Shown here piece by piece: positions 26,550 through 36,946 of a DNA stretch of 39,104 nucleotides. Below the pieces are notes generated by a model. The model was not told the origin of the DNA and did no database searches. It was given only the letters and a program-made list of their open reading frames with translations. Position numbers and translations under genes: made by a program. Numbering within the stretch: the stretch's first letter is position 1; each line of letters begins with the position of its first letter. The stretch comes from an uncultured Alphaproteobacteria bacterium (GTDB lineage: Bacteria > Pseudomonadota > Alphaproteobacteria > Rhizobiales > Ancalomicrobiaceae): positions 1-39,104 of the forward strand of contig CALBKH010000034.1 in the NCBI GenBank assembly GCA_937892955.1, read 5' to 3'.

Positions 26550-27614
26550 ATGCGTCGTCGTGATCTCCTGACCGGGTCCCTCGCCGCCCTCGCCGCCGGC
26601 CTTCCCGGCCGCAGCGCCCTCGCCGCGACGACGCTCGGCGACGCCGCCGCCCGCGCCCGCGTCACCTTCGGCTCCGCCTTCGACCGCGACGCCGTCGACG
26701 ATCGCGCCTACGGCGACCTGCTGCGCCGCGAGGCGCGCATCCTGACGACCGACTGGTCGATGAAGTTCGACGCCTTGCGCCCTCGCGGCCCCGAGGCCGA
26801 TTTCTCCGGCGCCGAGCGGCTCGTCCGCTTCGCCGAGGAAGCCCGCATCCCCGTCCGCGGCCACACGCTGATCTGGAACGAGAACCTGCCGGCTTGGCTG
26901 AAGGCGCTGTCGCGCGAGCGTCGTGCCTCCTGGCTCGATCGCCACGTCGGCGAAGTGATGGAACGCTTTGCCGGCCGCATCCACTCCTGGGACGTGGTCA
27001 ACGAGCCCTTCTGGCCCGACCACGGCAACAAGGGTGGGTTCCGCGGCGGCCCCTGGTACGACGCCCTCGGCCCCGGTTACGTCCTCGCCGCCTTCCGCGC
27101 TGCGGCCAAGGCCGATCCGGGGGCGAAACTGGTGCTCAACGAGGCCTTCACCGAATCCGGCGACCACCTCGGCCTCACGGTGCGCGCCGGCCTGCTGCGC
27201 CTCGTCGACGACATCCGCGCCGCCGGCCTGCGCATCGACGCTGTCGGCCTGCAGGGCCACATCACCCGCGGCCGCCCCTTCGATCCGGTCGGCTGGCGGC
27301 GCTTCCTCGCCGACCTCGCCGCCCGCGACGTCGAGATCTGGATCACCGAGCTCGACGTCGACGATCACATCTTCCCCGGCTCGGCCGAAGAACGCGACGC
27401 CCGCGTCGCCGAGGTCTATCGCGTCGTGCTCGACACCGCCCTCGGCGAGCCGAAGGTGACGACCGTCATCACCTGGGAACTCGCCGACGGCTTCAGCCAT
27501 TACCGCGACGTCCACGGCGCCGACGCCCGGCCCTTGCCCTTCGATCGCGCGTTGCAACCGAAGCCGGCGTTCGACGCCATGGTCGCGGCGTTCCGGGCGC
27601 GCGCGGCGCGCTGA
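26550..27614 (+). CDS. GH10 glycoside hydrolase (xylanase family), Tat-exported, with altered subsite residues
   Basis: This 354-aa (beta/alpha)8 enzyme of family GH10 hydrolyses beta-1,4-xylan or related glycans by a retaining mechanism. The signal MRRRDLLTGSLAALAAGLP has the RRxDLL pattern of Tat export. The acid/base Glu is E152 in WDVVNEPF and the nucleophile is E267 in WITELDV; H237 in LQGHI is kept. Two normally conserved positions differ: the canonical Trp-His after GHTL reads WNE (N110), and the C-terminal WG...DxxSW region reads WELADGFSHY. Substrate preference may therefore differ from ordinary xylanase. The ATG at 26550 is chosen over 26526 because GGAGG lies 9 bases before it. The gene ends only 5 bases from the convergent azlD stop. 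Confidence 0.9.
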   Translation: MRRRDLLTGSLAALAAGLPGRSALAATTLGDAAARARVTFGSAFDRDAVDDRAYGDLLRREARILTTDWSMKFDALRPRGPEADFSGAERLVRFAEEARIPVRGHTLIWNENLPAWLKALSRERRASWLDRHVGEVMERFAGRIHSWDVVNEPFWPDHGNKGGFRGGPWYDALGPGYVLAAFRAAAKADPGAKLVLNEAFTESGDHLGLTVRAGLLRLVDDIRAAGLRIDAVGLQGHITRGRPFDPVGWRRFLADLAARDVEIWITELDVDDHIFPGSAEERDARVAEVYRVVLDTALGEPKVTTVITWELADGFSHYRDVHGADARPLPFDRALQPKPAFDAMVAAFRARAAR

Positions 27615-27619
27615 CCTTC

Positions 27620-27922
27620 TCAGCCGAGCCCGTGGCGCAGCGCCACCACCGCGACCACCCCGGTGACGATGGTGGCGAGCATCGGCGCGCGGAAGGCGGC
27701 GACGATCGTCGCCGCCGCGGCGAGGGTCTCCGGCCAGCCGGTGACCAGCACGGTCGGCGCGATCACCGCCGTCAGCACCGCCGGCGGTATGGCGTCGAAG
27801 GCGGCGCGGAGCCGCCCGGTCGGCCGGAACCGCGGCCCGAGCAGCAGCCCGGAGATGCGGCAGCCGAAGGTCACCGCCGCCATGCCGAGGATGGCGAGGA
27901 GGGTGGCGGTCTGGTCGCTCAT
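27620..27922 (-). CDS. azlD: AzlD-family small subunit of branched-chain amino-acid exporter
   Basis: This 100-aa membrane protein has three to four helices and is the partner of AzlC in export of branched-chain amino acids and analogues. It shows the family pattern TFGCRISGLLLGPRFRPTGRLRAAFDAIPPAVLTAV, where a conserved proline-containing loop follows the first helix. The start at 27922 overlaps the azlC stop in an ATGA junction, so the two are translationally coupled and stoichiometric. Confidence 0.92.
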   Translation of the reverse strand: MSDQTATLLAILGMAAVTFGCRISGLLLGPRFRPTGRLRAAFDAIPPAVLTAVIAPTVLVTGWPETLAAAATIVAAFRAPMLATIVTGVVAVVALRHGLG

Positions 27923-28626
27923 CGCGCCGCCTCTCCGCCATCGAGGATCGCCGCCACGGTGATGCCGGTGAGCGCCCCGGCGAGCACGTGCCACGGCGCA
28001 CCGACCGTCAGATGCGTCCCCGCCGCCGCCAGAGCCGCCGCGACGATCACCATCACCGACGTCCGCGATTTGGCGAAGCCGGCGGTGAGCGCGATGAACA
28101 TCGCGGTGAAGGCGAAGTCCGCGCCGAAGCGGGTCGGATCGCCGATCAGCGGTCCGGTGAGCGCTCCGAGGAAGGAGAAGCTCATCCAGTTGACCCAGAA
28201 CACCGCGCCCATGCCGAAGAAGTACGGGGCCGAGATTCGCCCACCCCCGGCGCGGCGCTCCGACATCGCCCAGTTCTCGTCGGCGAGCACGTGGAAGCCG
28301 AGGATGCGGCCGAGAAGCGGCAGATGCGCCACCTTGGGCGCCAGCGACGCGCTCATCAGAATGTAGCGAGCGTTGATCAGCAGGGTCGAGACCAGCAGGG
28401 CGGCGATCGGCACCGGATAGGACCAGATCTGCACCGCCGCCAACTGCGCCCCGCCGGCGAAGACCAGCGCCGAGGTCAGGAGCACGTCGACGACGCTCAT
28501 GCCCTCGGCGGTGGCCAGAGCCCCGTAGAGCAGGCCGATCGGCGCGGCGGCGACCATCGCCGGGGTGATGTCGACGATCGCTTGGCGGATCTCGGCGGCG
28601 GCGGAAGGGGTGTCACGGGTGTTCAT
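27919..28626 (-). CDS. azlC: AzlC-family large subunit of branched-chain amino-acid exporter
   Basis: This 235-aa integral membrane protein has about six to seven helices. It carries the family core PIGLLYGALATAEGMSVVDVLLTSALVFAGGAQ and LLINARYILMSASLAP, followed by the loop FHVLADENWAMS. With AzlD it forms an exporter for leucine-type amino acids. The ATG at 28626 overlaps the stop of the upstream AraC gene (ATGA), making a tightly coupled araC-azlC-azlD operon. Confidence 0.94.
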   Translation of the reverse strand: MNTRDTPSAAAEIRQAIVDITPAMVAAAPIGLLYGALATAEGMSVVDVLLTSALVFAGGAQLAAVQIWSYPVPIAALLVSTLLINARYILMSASLAPKVAHLPLLGRILGFHVLADENWAMSERRAGGGRISAPYFFGMGAVFWVNWMSFSFLGALTGPLIGDPTRFGADFAFTAMFIALTAGFAKSRTSVMVIVAAALAAAGTHLTVGAPWHVLAGALTGITVAAILDGGEAAR

Positions 28627-29537
28627 GCCGGCGACGATGCCGCCGGCGACCCCGCCGGTCTTGAACGAAATCGTCCCGTCTCGATCACGGCGCGACGGTA
28701 GGCGCCCGGCGGGACGCCGATGCGCGCCTTGAACACCCGGGTCAGATGCGCCTGATCGGCGAAACCGACGGCGCTCGCCACCGCGGCCGGCATCTCGCCG
28801 GCGCGCAGCAGATCGCGGGCGCGGCGCACCCGGACGCCGATCAGATGGGCGTGCGGCGTCAGCCCCACCTCGCGGCGGAAGGCGCGGATCAGATGATGGG
28901 TGGAGAGCCCGGCGAGGCGCGCGAGATCGGCGAGCCTGAGATCCTGGCGGTAGCGCTCTTCGATCTCCCGCATCACCCGCGCCACCGGTCCGCCCTCGCG
29001 GCCCGTCCGCACGAGGCCGACACCGGCATGGTGGTCGAGGACATGGGCGTAGGCCTCGATCAACATCTCCTCCGCCGCCAGCCCGTCGTGCCCGCTCTCG
29101 AGCAGCCGGTGGGCCGTCTCGAACAGCGCCGAGCCGCGCGGATCGTGCACGACGCTGTCGCGGAAGAACGGCGTCGTCGCTCGCCTGCCGGAGACCTCGG
29201 TGGCCAACGCCGTGAGGAAGGCCTCGCTCGGATAGGTCATGCGGTAGGAATAGCCGCCCTCCCACGGCATGCCGTCGTGGACGTCGAGCGGCAGATTGAA
29301 GAGCAGATCGCCCGCGCCGGCATAGTGCTTGCGGCCGCGCGCGTTCCACACTTCGACCCCGGCGCCGACCGATCCCATGACGTAGGTGTCGTGGGTGTGT
29401 GGCGAATAGGTGTGGGTGGTGAAGGTCGCGGTCAGGCAGTCGAGATCGGGAAAGCGCGGCGATACGAAATAGCGCGCCGTCTCGCCGGGCGCGAGCGGCG
29501 GCACCTCGTGGTCATGGGTCGACGGGGCCGTGGTCAT
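28623..29537 (-). CDS. AraC-family regulator heading the azlCD operon
   Basis: This 304-aa regulator has an N-terminal cupin-type AraC ligand domain (about 20-165: TYSPHTHDTYVMGSV and YAGAGDLLFNLPLDVHDGMP) and a C-terminal double helix-turn-helix (about 195-290: LRLADLARLAGLSTHHLIRAFRREVGLTPHAHLIGVRVRRA). The combination with azlCD in one operon suggests it senses an amino acid and activates the exporter. The start at 29537 (MTTAPSTHDHE) has no clear ribosome site; an upstream GTG at 29564 is too close to its GGGAGG. The true start is uncertain by 9 residues. Confidence 0.9.
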   Translation of the reverse strand: MTTAPSTHDHEVPPLAPGETARYFVSPRFPDLDCLTATFTTHTYSPHTHDTYVMGSVGAGVEVWNARGRKHYAGAGDLLFNLPLDVHDGMPWEGGYSYRMTYPSEAFLTALATEVSGRRATTPFFRDSVVHDPRGSALFETAHRLLESGHDGLAAEEMLIEAYAHVLDHHAGVGLVRTGREGGPVARVMREIEERYRQDLRLADLARLAGLSTHHLIRAFRREVGLTPHAHLIGVRVRRARDLLRAGEMPAAVASAVGFADQAHLTRVFKARIGVPPGAYRRAVIETGRFRSRPAGSPAASSPA

Positions 29538-29625
29538 CGTGGCCGATGCTGCCACGTCCCGCACCTCCCGTCTTGAATGAAATCGCTCTGCGGACGGCGA
29601 CGCGTTCCCGACGACCGCGCCGCCT

Positions 29626-31431
29626 TCACCCCTGCGCGCCCACCGGCCGCGCCCGCCAGCCGGAGATCCGCGGTCGACGGCCGAGGCGCACCGAGCGGTG
29701 GAAGAAGTCGCCGAGATCCTCCGACCGGGTCAGCGAGACGACGGTCACCCCTGCGAGCATGTCGATCGCCTCGAAGATCCGCCGCGTCTGAGTGATGTCG
29801 AGGTCGCTGGTGGCGTCGTCCATGATGATCCACGCCGGTTTGTGGATCAGCACCCGGGCGAAGGCGAGCATCTGCTGTTCGTCGGTCGACAACCGCTTGT
29901 CCCAGCGTTCGACGTCGTCGAGGCAGCTCGCCAGACGCCGCAGGCCGACCGCGTCGAGCGCCGTCTCCATCGCCCGCGATTCGAAACTGTCGCCCTGTTC
30001 GGGATAGGCCAGCGCCTCGCGCAGCGACCCGAGCGGGAAGTAGGGGCGCTCCGGTACGAAGGCGATGCGATCGCGCGGCGGCAGGCGGATGGTGCCGTTG
30101 CCGCGCGACCACAGGCCGGCGAGCGCCAGGAACAGCGTCGACTTGCCGGCCGACGGTTCGCCGAAGATCTGCACCCGCTCGCCGGCGGTGATGCCGAGCG
30201 AGGGCTTCTCGAAGGCGGCGCGGCCGCTCGGCAGCGCCAGTTCGAAGTCGTCGAAGACCAGCCCGTCGTCGGGGTCGACGACGAAATCGATGTGTCCGTG
30301 GACGCCGTTGGGGCGATCGAGCGAGGCGAGCGCCTCGTGCAACGCCTCGATGCGGACGAAGGTCGCCCGCCAGTCGGCGAGCCGAGAGAAGTTGTCGACG
30401 AACCAGCGCAGCGACGACTGCACCTGATTGAACGAATTGACCACCATCATCAGGCCGCCGAGCGACATGGCGCCGACGAAATAGCCGGGCGAGGCGACGA
30501 TCACCGGCACCACCAGAGCGAGCCAACCGTAGCCGGAGGTGACCCAGGTGAGGCGGGCGAGATCGTCGGCGAGCCGCCGCATCGCCTTGACGACGTTGTC
30601 GAACAGCATCGCCACCGTGCGCCGCTCGTCGGCCTCGCCGCCGTAGAGCGTGATGCCCTCCGCCGATTCGCCGATCCTCACCAGCGCGAACCGCATCTCC
30701 GCCTCGCGGGCGTAACGCGCGGCGTTGTCCTCGACCATCGGTCGGCCGACCCACCAGGTCAGCGTCGACCCGGCGAGGGCGAAGCCGACGGCGCACCACA
30801 CCATGTAGCCGGGGATGGCGACGAGTTTGCCACCGATCTCGAACTTCACCTGTTCGGAGAGCACCCACAGCACCCCGACGAAGGAGACCAGCAGCAGCGT
30901 CGCCTGCAACAGGCTCGCGCCGAGATCGGCCGTCAGTTCGGCGAAGTGCCGGGCGTCCTCGTGGATGCGTTGATCGGGATTGGCGCCCGATTCGCCGGCG
31001 AAGGTCAGCAGATAGGTTCGCTTCGACACCAGCCAGTCGTCGAGCAGGTTCTCCGTCAGCCAAGACCTCAGCCGGATCTTGATCATCTCGGTGAGCCAGG
31101 TCTGCGCCACGACGAGAACGAGCAGCGTGCCGGCGATCTTCAGGAAGTTCAGCGACTGGGTGACGAAGCCCGGCCAGTCGCGCCGTTCCAGCGCGTCGTA
31201 GAACTGGCCTTGCCAGTCGTTGAGCCAGAGCTGGCCGCCCATGTTGGAGACGATGACGACGACGAGGGCGACCACCAGCCAGAACAGGGCGCGCCGATCC
31301 GGCGAACCGGCCATTCGGCCGACCACCTGGCGGACGTGGCCGAAGATCCCGAAGGGCATCGGCAGCGGCGCGACTCCGGGTCTCCCGGTGGGAGCGGAGG
31401 GGGTGTCGGAGGACGAGGTCGTGGCCGTCAT
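29626..31431 (-). CDS. BacA/YddA-like ABC transporter with degenerate ATPase domain
   Basis: This 601-aa membrane protein joins an SbmA/BacA-fold membrane domain (ABC_membrane_2 type, about 45-370, with WLNDWQGQFYDALERRDWPGFV) to a C-terminal ABC domain (about 395-590). Relatives include BacA/SbmA (proton-driven peptide importers without ATPase) and BclA/YddA (with ATPase). Walker A GEPSAGKST (424-432) and the Walker B Asp (D538) are present. However, the Q-loop Gln is Glu (E461 in VPERPY), the signature is LSTDE (514-518), the catalytic Glu is Asp (D539) and the switch His is missing (SLTRS, 566-570). The start at 31431 is from family length; the ribosome site is weak. Hydrolysis is probably reduced or lost. 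Confidence 0.88.
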   Translation of the reverse strand: MTATTSSSDTPSAPTGRPGVAPLPMPFGIFGHVRQVVGRMAGSPDRRALFWLVVALVVVIVSNMGGQLWLNDWQGQFYDALERRDWPGFVTQSLNFLKIAGTLLVLVVAQTWLTEMIKIRLRSWLTENLLDDWLVSKRTYLLTFAGESGANPDQRIHEDARHFAELTADLGASLLQATLLLVSFVGVLWVLSEQVKFEIGGKLVAIPGYMVWCAVGFALAGSTLTWWVGRPMVEDNAARYAREAEMRFALVRIGESAEGITLYGGEADERRTVAMLFDNVVKAMRRLADDLARLTWVTSGYGWLALVVPVIVASPGYFVGAMSLGGLMMVVNSFNQVQSSLRWFVDNFSRLADWRATFVRIEALHEALASLDRPNGVHGHIDFVVDPDDGLVFDDFELALPSGRAAFEKPSLGITAGERVQIFGEPSAGKSTLFLALAGLWSRGNGTIRLPPRDRIAFVPERPYFPLGSLREALAYPEQGDSFESRAMETALDAVGLRRLASCLDDVERWDKRLSTDEQQMLAFARVLIHKPAWIIMDDATSDLDITQTRRIFEAIDMLAGVTVVSLTRSEDLGDFFHRSVRLGRRPRISGWRARPVGAQG

Positions 31432-31646
31432 GGTGGATCCGGTTCCCCGGGGGTCGGGCGGTTCGCCCGACGCTGCGGGGAGGGTTCGCATCGACTTTGC
31501 CTGCCCCGCGTCGCCGTTTCAACCGCCATGTCGGCCCTGCGCGCCGCGCGCCGGCGGGCGTGACGTCGCGGCGACGGATTCACCGAATATCGACCCTTCT
31601 CTGTCAAGATTGACGAGTGCGAAGACCGAAGGGCGGGAGGCACCCC

Positions 31647-33824
31647 ATGTCGAGGATCGAGACACTCGTTTCCGCAATGACGCTCGAGGAGAAGATCGGC
31701 CAGCTGATCATGATCTCACTCGGCGCCGACACCATCGTCACCGGGCCGAAGGCCGCCGCCGATCCCAGCATCGCCGACGTCCGCGCCGCGCGCTGCGGCT
31801 CGGTTCTGAACCTCGTCGGCCGCGACCGCATCCATGCGCTGCAGAAGATCGCGGTCGAGGAGACCCGCCTGAAGATCCCGTTGATCTTCGGTCTCGACGT
31901 CATCCACGGCTATCACACCGCTTTCCCCGTGCCGCTCGGCGAAACCGCCGCCTTCCGCCCCGACGTGTGGCGGGAGAGCGCCCGCATCGCCGCCGAAGAG
32001 GCTGCCGACGACGGCCTCCACCTCACCTTCGCGCCGATGCTCGACCTCGCCCGCGATCCCCGCTGGGGCCGCATCATCGAGGGACCGGGCGAAGATCCGC
32101 ACGTCGGCTGCATGCTCGCCCGCGCCAAGGTCGAAGGCTTCCAGACCGCGAACCTCGCCGGTCGTGACGCCATCGCCGCCACCGCCAAGCATTTCGTCGC
32201 CTACGGCGCCTGCACGGCGGGGCGGGACTACGCCGCCGTCGACATCTCCGAGCGCATGCTGCACGAGGCCTATCTGCCGGCTTTCGAAGCGGCGGTGAAG
32301 GCCGGAACCCTCGCCATCATGCCGGCCTTCATCGACATCGCCGGTCGGCCGATGTCCGGCGACAAGGGCTTCCTCACAGATCTCGTCCGCACGAAATGGG
32401 GCTGGGACGGCATCTACATCTCCGACTTCGACGCCATCCGTGAACTGATCGCCCACGGTGTCGCCGCCGACGACGCCGAAGCCGCGGCGCTGGCGCTGAA
32501 GGCCGGTATGGACATCGACATGCAGAGCAGCGCCTATCCCGAGGGACTGAAGCCGGCGCTCGAGCGCGGCCTGATCTCGATGGACGACATCGACGCCGCG
32601 GTGCGCCGCGTGCTCGCCGCCAAGGAGCGCCTCGGCCTCTTCGACGACCCCTACGGCCGCGGCTCGGTCGAGGGCGGCGTCTCCCGTCCGCTCGTCGATC
32701 GCCGCGCCTGTGCCCGCGAGGCGGCGGTCGTCTCCATGGTGCTCGTCAAGAACGATGCCGGTCTCCTGCCGCTGTCACAGGCCGGCGGGCCGATCGCCCT
32801 CATCGGCCACGCCGCGGTCAAGGACGACGAGGCGCTCGGCTCGTGGTTCGCCCTCGCCGACATGAAGCCGATCACCGGGCTCGCCGCCGGCATCGCCGCC
32901 GCCTTCCCCGATCGCGAAGTGATCGTCGAGAAGGGCTGCGACATCGCCCTCGACGGCCCGTCGCCGGAAACCGACGACGCCGACATCGCCCGCGCCGTCG
33001 AAGCGGCGAAGAAGGCCGAGGTGGTGCTGCTCGCCATCGGCGAACCGGCGCTCCTCACCGGCGAGGCGGCGAGCCGCACCCGCATCCGCCTGACCGGCCG
33101 CCAGGAGGAACTGGCGAGGAAGGTGATCGCCACCGGCAAGCCGGTCGTCCTGCTCCTCGCCTGCGGCCGGCCACTGACCGAGACCTGGCTCTACGACGAG
33201 GTCGGCGCGGTGCTGATCACCTGGTATCTCGGCTCGGAAGCCGGTCCGGCGGTCGGCGACATCGTCTCGGGCGCCCGCTCGCCCTCCGGCCGCCTGCCGG
33301 TCTCCTGGCCGCGCCACGTCGGCCAGATCCCGATCTTCTACAACGAGCGGCCGAGCGGTCGCCCCTGGGCGCCGGGCGAGCACTTCACCACTCGCTGGGT
33401 CGACAGCCCCAACACCCCGCTCTGGCCCTTCGGCCACGGCCTCGCCTACACCACCTTCGACATCTCGGCGCCGCGCGCCGCGGCGACCTTCTGGGCGGGC
33501 GAGCCGCTCGAGGTCGAGGTCGACGTCGCCAACACCGGCGCGCGCGCCGGCGCCACCACGGTGTTCCTGTTCCTGCACGATCGGGTCGCCTCCACCACCC
33601 GGCCGATCATGGAGCTGAAGCGCTTCGAGACCATCGACCTCGCCGCCGGCGAGCGCCGCACCGTCCGCTTCATCCTCGCTCCGGAGGATTTCTTCTGCTT
33701 CGGCCCCGACATGGTCGCCCGTGCCGAACCCGGGGTCTTCGATCTGCTGGTCGGAGACAGCGCCGACCGCGAGACCCTGAAGAGCCTCGAGGTGACCTTG
33801 CTGGGCGACGCGCTGGTGGCGTGA
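31647..33824 (+). CDS. GH3 beta-glucosidase, cytoplasmic (BglX-like)
   Basis: This 725-aa family GH3 enzyme releases glucose or xylose from beta-linked oligosaccharides. The N-terminal barrel domain has the nucleophile D260 in GIYISDFDAI, plus DPRWGRIIEGPGEDP and TAKHFVAYGACTAGRDY. The alpha/beta sandwich domain (about 370-560) includes GRQEELARKV and LLLACGRPL. A C-terminal fibronectin-like domain (about 615-720, FFLEVEVDVANTG-type) completes the BglX architecture. No signal peptide is visible, so it acts in the cytoplasm. GGGAGG lies 6 bases before the ATG. The gene is convergent with the MFS gene, with a small hairpin between them. Confidence 0.94.
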   Translation: MSRIETLVSAMTLEEKIGQLIMISLGADTIVTGPKAAADPSIADVRAARCGSVLNLVGRDRIHALQKIAVEETRLKIPLIFGLDVIHGYHTAFPVPLGETAAFRPDVWRESARIAAEEAADDGLHLTFAPMLDLARDPRWGRIIEGPGEDPHVGCMLARAKVEGFQTANLAGRDAIAATAKHFVAYGACTAGRDYAAVDISERMLHEAYLPAFEAAVKAGTLAIMPAFIDIAGRPMSGDKGFLTDLVRTKWGWDGIYISDFDAIRELIAHGVAADDAEAAALALKAGMDIDMQSSAYPEGLKPALERGLISMDDIDAAVRRVLAAKERLGLFDDPYGRGSVEGGVSRPLVDRRACAREAAVVSMVLVKNDAGLLPLSQAGGPIALIGHAAVKDDEALGSWFALADMKPITGLAAGIAAAFPDREVIVEKGCDIALDGPSPETDDADIARAVEAAKKAEVVLLAIGEPALLTGEAASRTRIRLTGRQEELARKVIATGKPVVLLLACGRPLTETWLYDEVGAVLITWYLGSEAGPAVGDIVSGARSPSGRLPVSWPRHVGQIPIFYNERPSGRPWAPGEHFTTRWVDSPNTPLWPFGHGLAYTTFDISAPRAAATFWAGEPLEVEVDVANTGARAGATTVFLFLHDRVASTTRPIMELKRFETIDLAAGERRTVRFILAPEDFFCFGPDMVARAEPGVFDLLVGDSADRETLKSLEVTLLGDALVA

Positions 33825-33838
33825 CTCTTCGCGAGATC

Positions 33839-33854
33839 GGGTGCCTCGGCACCC
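33839..33854. terminator. Hairpin between convergent GH3 and MFS genes
   Basis: GGGTGCC (33839-33845) and GGCACCC (33848-33854) form a perfect 7-bp stem in the 43-base gap between convergent stops at 33824 and 33868. There is no T-tract on either side, so it is a weak bidirectional terminator candidate. Confidence 0.5.
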
Positions 33855-33867
33855 TCGCCCGCCGGGG

Positions 33868-35076
33868 TCACCGCACCTTCGGCGGCGGTACGAAGACCGC
33901 GGCGGTGAAGAGCAGCGCGCCGAGCGCCATGGTGAGCGGCGTCGCCAGTCCGCCGCCGAAATGGGCGGCGACCAGCGACAGGGCGATGCCGCCGACCTGC
34001 TGGAAGAGCCCGAGCCAAGCCGAGGCCTGACCCGCCATCTCCGGGAACGGCTGCATGGTGATGGCGATCGCCATCGGTTGGCCGATGCCCCAGCCGAAAT
34101 AGAAAGGGAAGACGGTGACGAGGATCACCGCCCAGTGGCCGAAGCCGAGCCACAGCACGAGTGCCGGCATCGTCGTGCCGAGGATGAGCAGCGCCGCCGC
34201 GGTGCGGAGGATGTGGCGCGGCAGCAGTCGCTGGGCGAGGCGCATCGACACGAGGCTGCCCGAGACGAACCCGGCCGAGCCGATGGTGTAGACCGCCGAG
34301 GCCTCGAGCTTGCTCATGCCGAGGGTGCCGATCAGCAGGAAGCCCGAGGTGGTGAGCCAGGTGAGCAGGATGCCGTAGCCGGCGGCCAGCGCCGCCACCC
34401 CGATCAGGAACACCCGGTGGCGCACCAGCCGGCCGAGCGCCGCGACGATCGAGATCCCGTCGCCGCCGCCGACCGCCGCCGGTCGCGTCTCCGGCAGCCG
34501 CCGCCACAGCACCGTGGTGAGGATCGCCCCGTAGAGGACGAGGACGACGATCGTCGCGCGCCAACCGCCGAGATGGGCGGCGAAGGTGCCGAGAAGCGGC
34601 GCGGTCAGCGGCGCGATGCCGACGAAGGCGCCCATCTTGGAGAGCGCCCGGCCGGCGCCTTCGGCCGAGACCGTGTCGCGGATCAGGGTGCGCGAGACGA
34701 TCGGGCCGGTCGCCGCCGCCATGCCCTGGACGAACCGCGCCGCCACCAGGAGGTCGAGGCTCGGGGCGGACGCCGCCAGGATCGAGGCGAGGGTGTAGAT
34801 CGTCAGGCCGACGAGCGCCGTCGGCCGCCGGCCGATCCGGTCGGCGAAGCGGCCGATGAAGAGATGGGCGAGCCCGAACCCGAGGGTGAACGACAGCATC
34901 GTCCGCTGCACGCCGGCGATGTCGACGCCGAAATCGCGCCCGAGATCGACCATCGCCGTCAGGTAGATGTCGGTCGACATCGGCAGCACCGCGAACAGCG
35001 CCGCGGCGAAGGGCACGATCGGCGCCCCGCGTCCGGGGTGGTCGGAGCGCGGCGGTGATGCGGGCGTCGAGGACAT
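33868..35076 (-). CDS. MFS transporter, Bcr/CflA drug-efflux type
   Basis: This 402-aa 12-helix inner-membrane antiporter has the DHA1 (Bcr/CflA) hallmarks: PMSTDIYLTAMVDLGRDFGV in helix 1, the loop motif GRFADRIGRRPTALVGL, the helix 4 segment VAARFVQGMAAATGPIVSRTLIRDTV and the motif C-like helix 5 region. Such proteins export bicyclomycin, chloramphenicol, sulfonamides or sugars. The ATG at 35076 is chosen because the N-terminus then precedes helix 1 by about 20 residues; the frame is open upstream. It follows the two GH13 genes on the same strand after 210 bases, so it may be separately transcribed. Confidence 0.92.
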   Translation of the reverse strand: MSSTPASPPRSDHPGRGAPIVPFAAALFAVLPMSTDIYLTAMVDLGRDFGVDIAGVQRTMLSFTLGFGLAHLFIGRFADRIGRRPTALVGLTIYTLASILAASAPSLDLLVAARFVQGMAAATGPIVSRTLIRDTVSAEGAGRALSKMGAFVGIAPLTAPLLGTFAAHLGGWRATIVVLVLYGAILTTVLWRRLPETRPAAVGGGDGISIVAALGRLVRHRVFLIGVAALAAGYGILLTWLTTSGFLLIGTLGMSKLEASAVYTIGSAGFVSGSLVSMRLAQRLLPRHILRTAAALLILGTTMPALVLWLGFGHWAVILVTVFPFYFGWGIGQPMAIAITMQPFPEMAGQASAWLGLFQQVGGIALSLVAAHFGGGLATPLTMALGALLFTAAVFVPPPKVR

Positions 35077-35192
35077 GGAAGATCTCGAACGGGACGGGCA
35101 GGGTGGGCGATCGCGTCGCCGCGGACGCCGCGACGGACACCCGCCCTCGTCGTCCGGTCGACGAAACATCTTAACCCCCGCGTCGCTCCGGG

Positions 35193-35211
35193 CGAACCGC
35201 GGTTCGCGAAC
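35193..35211. promoter_or_regulatory. Overlapping palindromes upstream of the MFS gene
   Basis: CGAACCGCGGTTCG (35193-35206) is a perfect palindrome, and GTTCGCGAAC (35202-35211) is a second one sharing its right half-site. The result is three alternating GAAC/GTTC half-sites about 117 bases before the MFS start. This looks like an operator for a dimeric repressor. It is sequence-visible but of unknown function. Confidence 0.45.
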
Positions 35212-35286
35212 AAGCGGATCGGAAGTCGGACCCGGTCATTCGGATTTCCTATAGAGGATCCGCGGCCCCGGCCGTGGCGCCCGACC

Positions 35287-36900
<1,614 letters not shown>

Positions 36901-36946
36901 CACATCCTCCTTGCCCGGCATCGAGACGTGGGCCGGGCGGACATCG

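Noticed and set aside
21101..26665. A 1854-codon open frame on the minus strand
   Set aside because: It lies antisense to mmsA, the GMC gene and the ABC exporter, all clear plus-strand genes. Its composition is repetitive Gly/Asp/Arg/Glu-rich, typical of antisense frames in GC-rich DNA.
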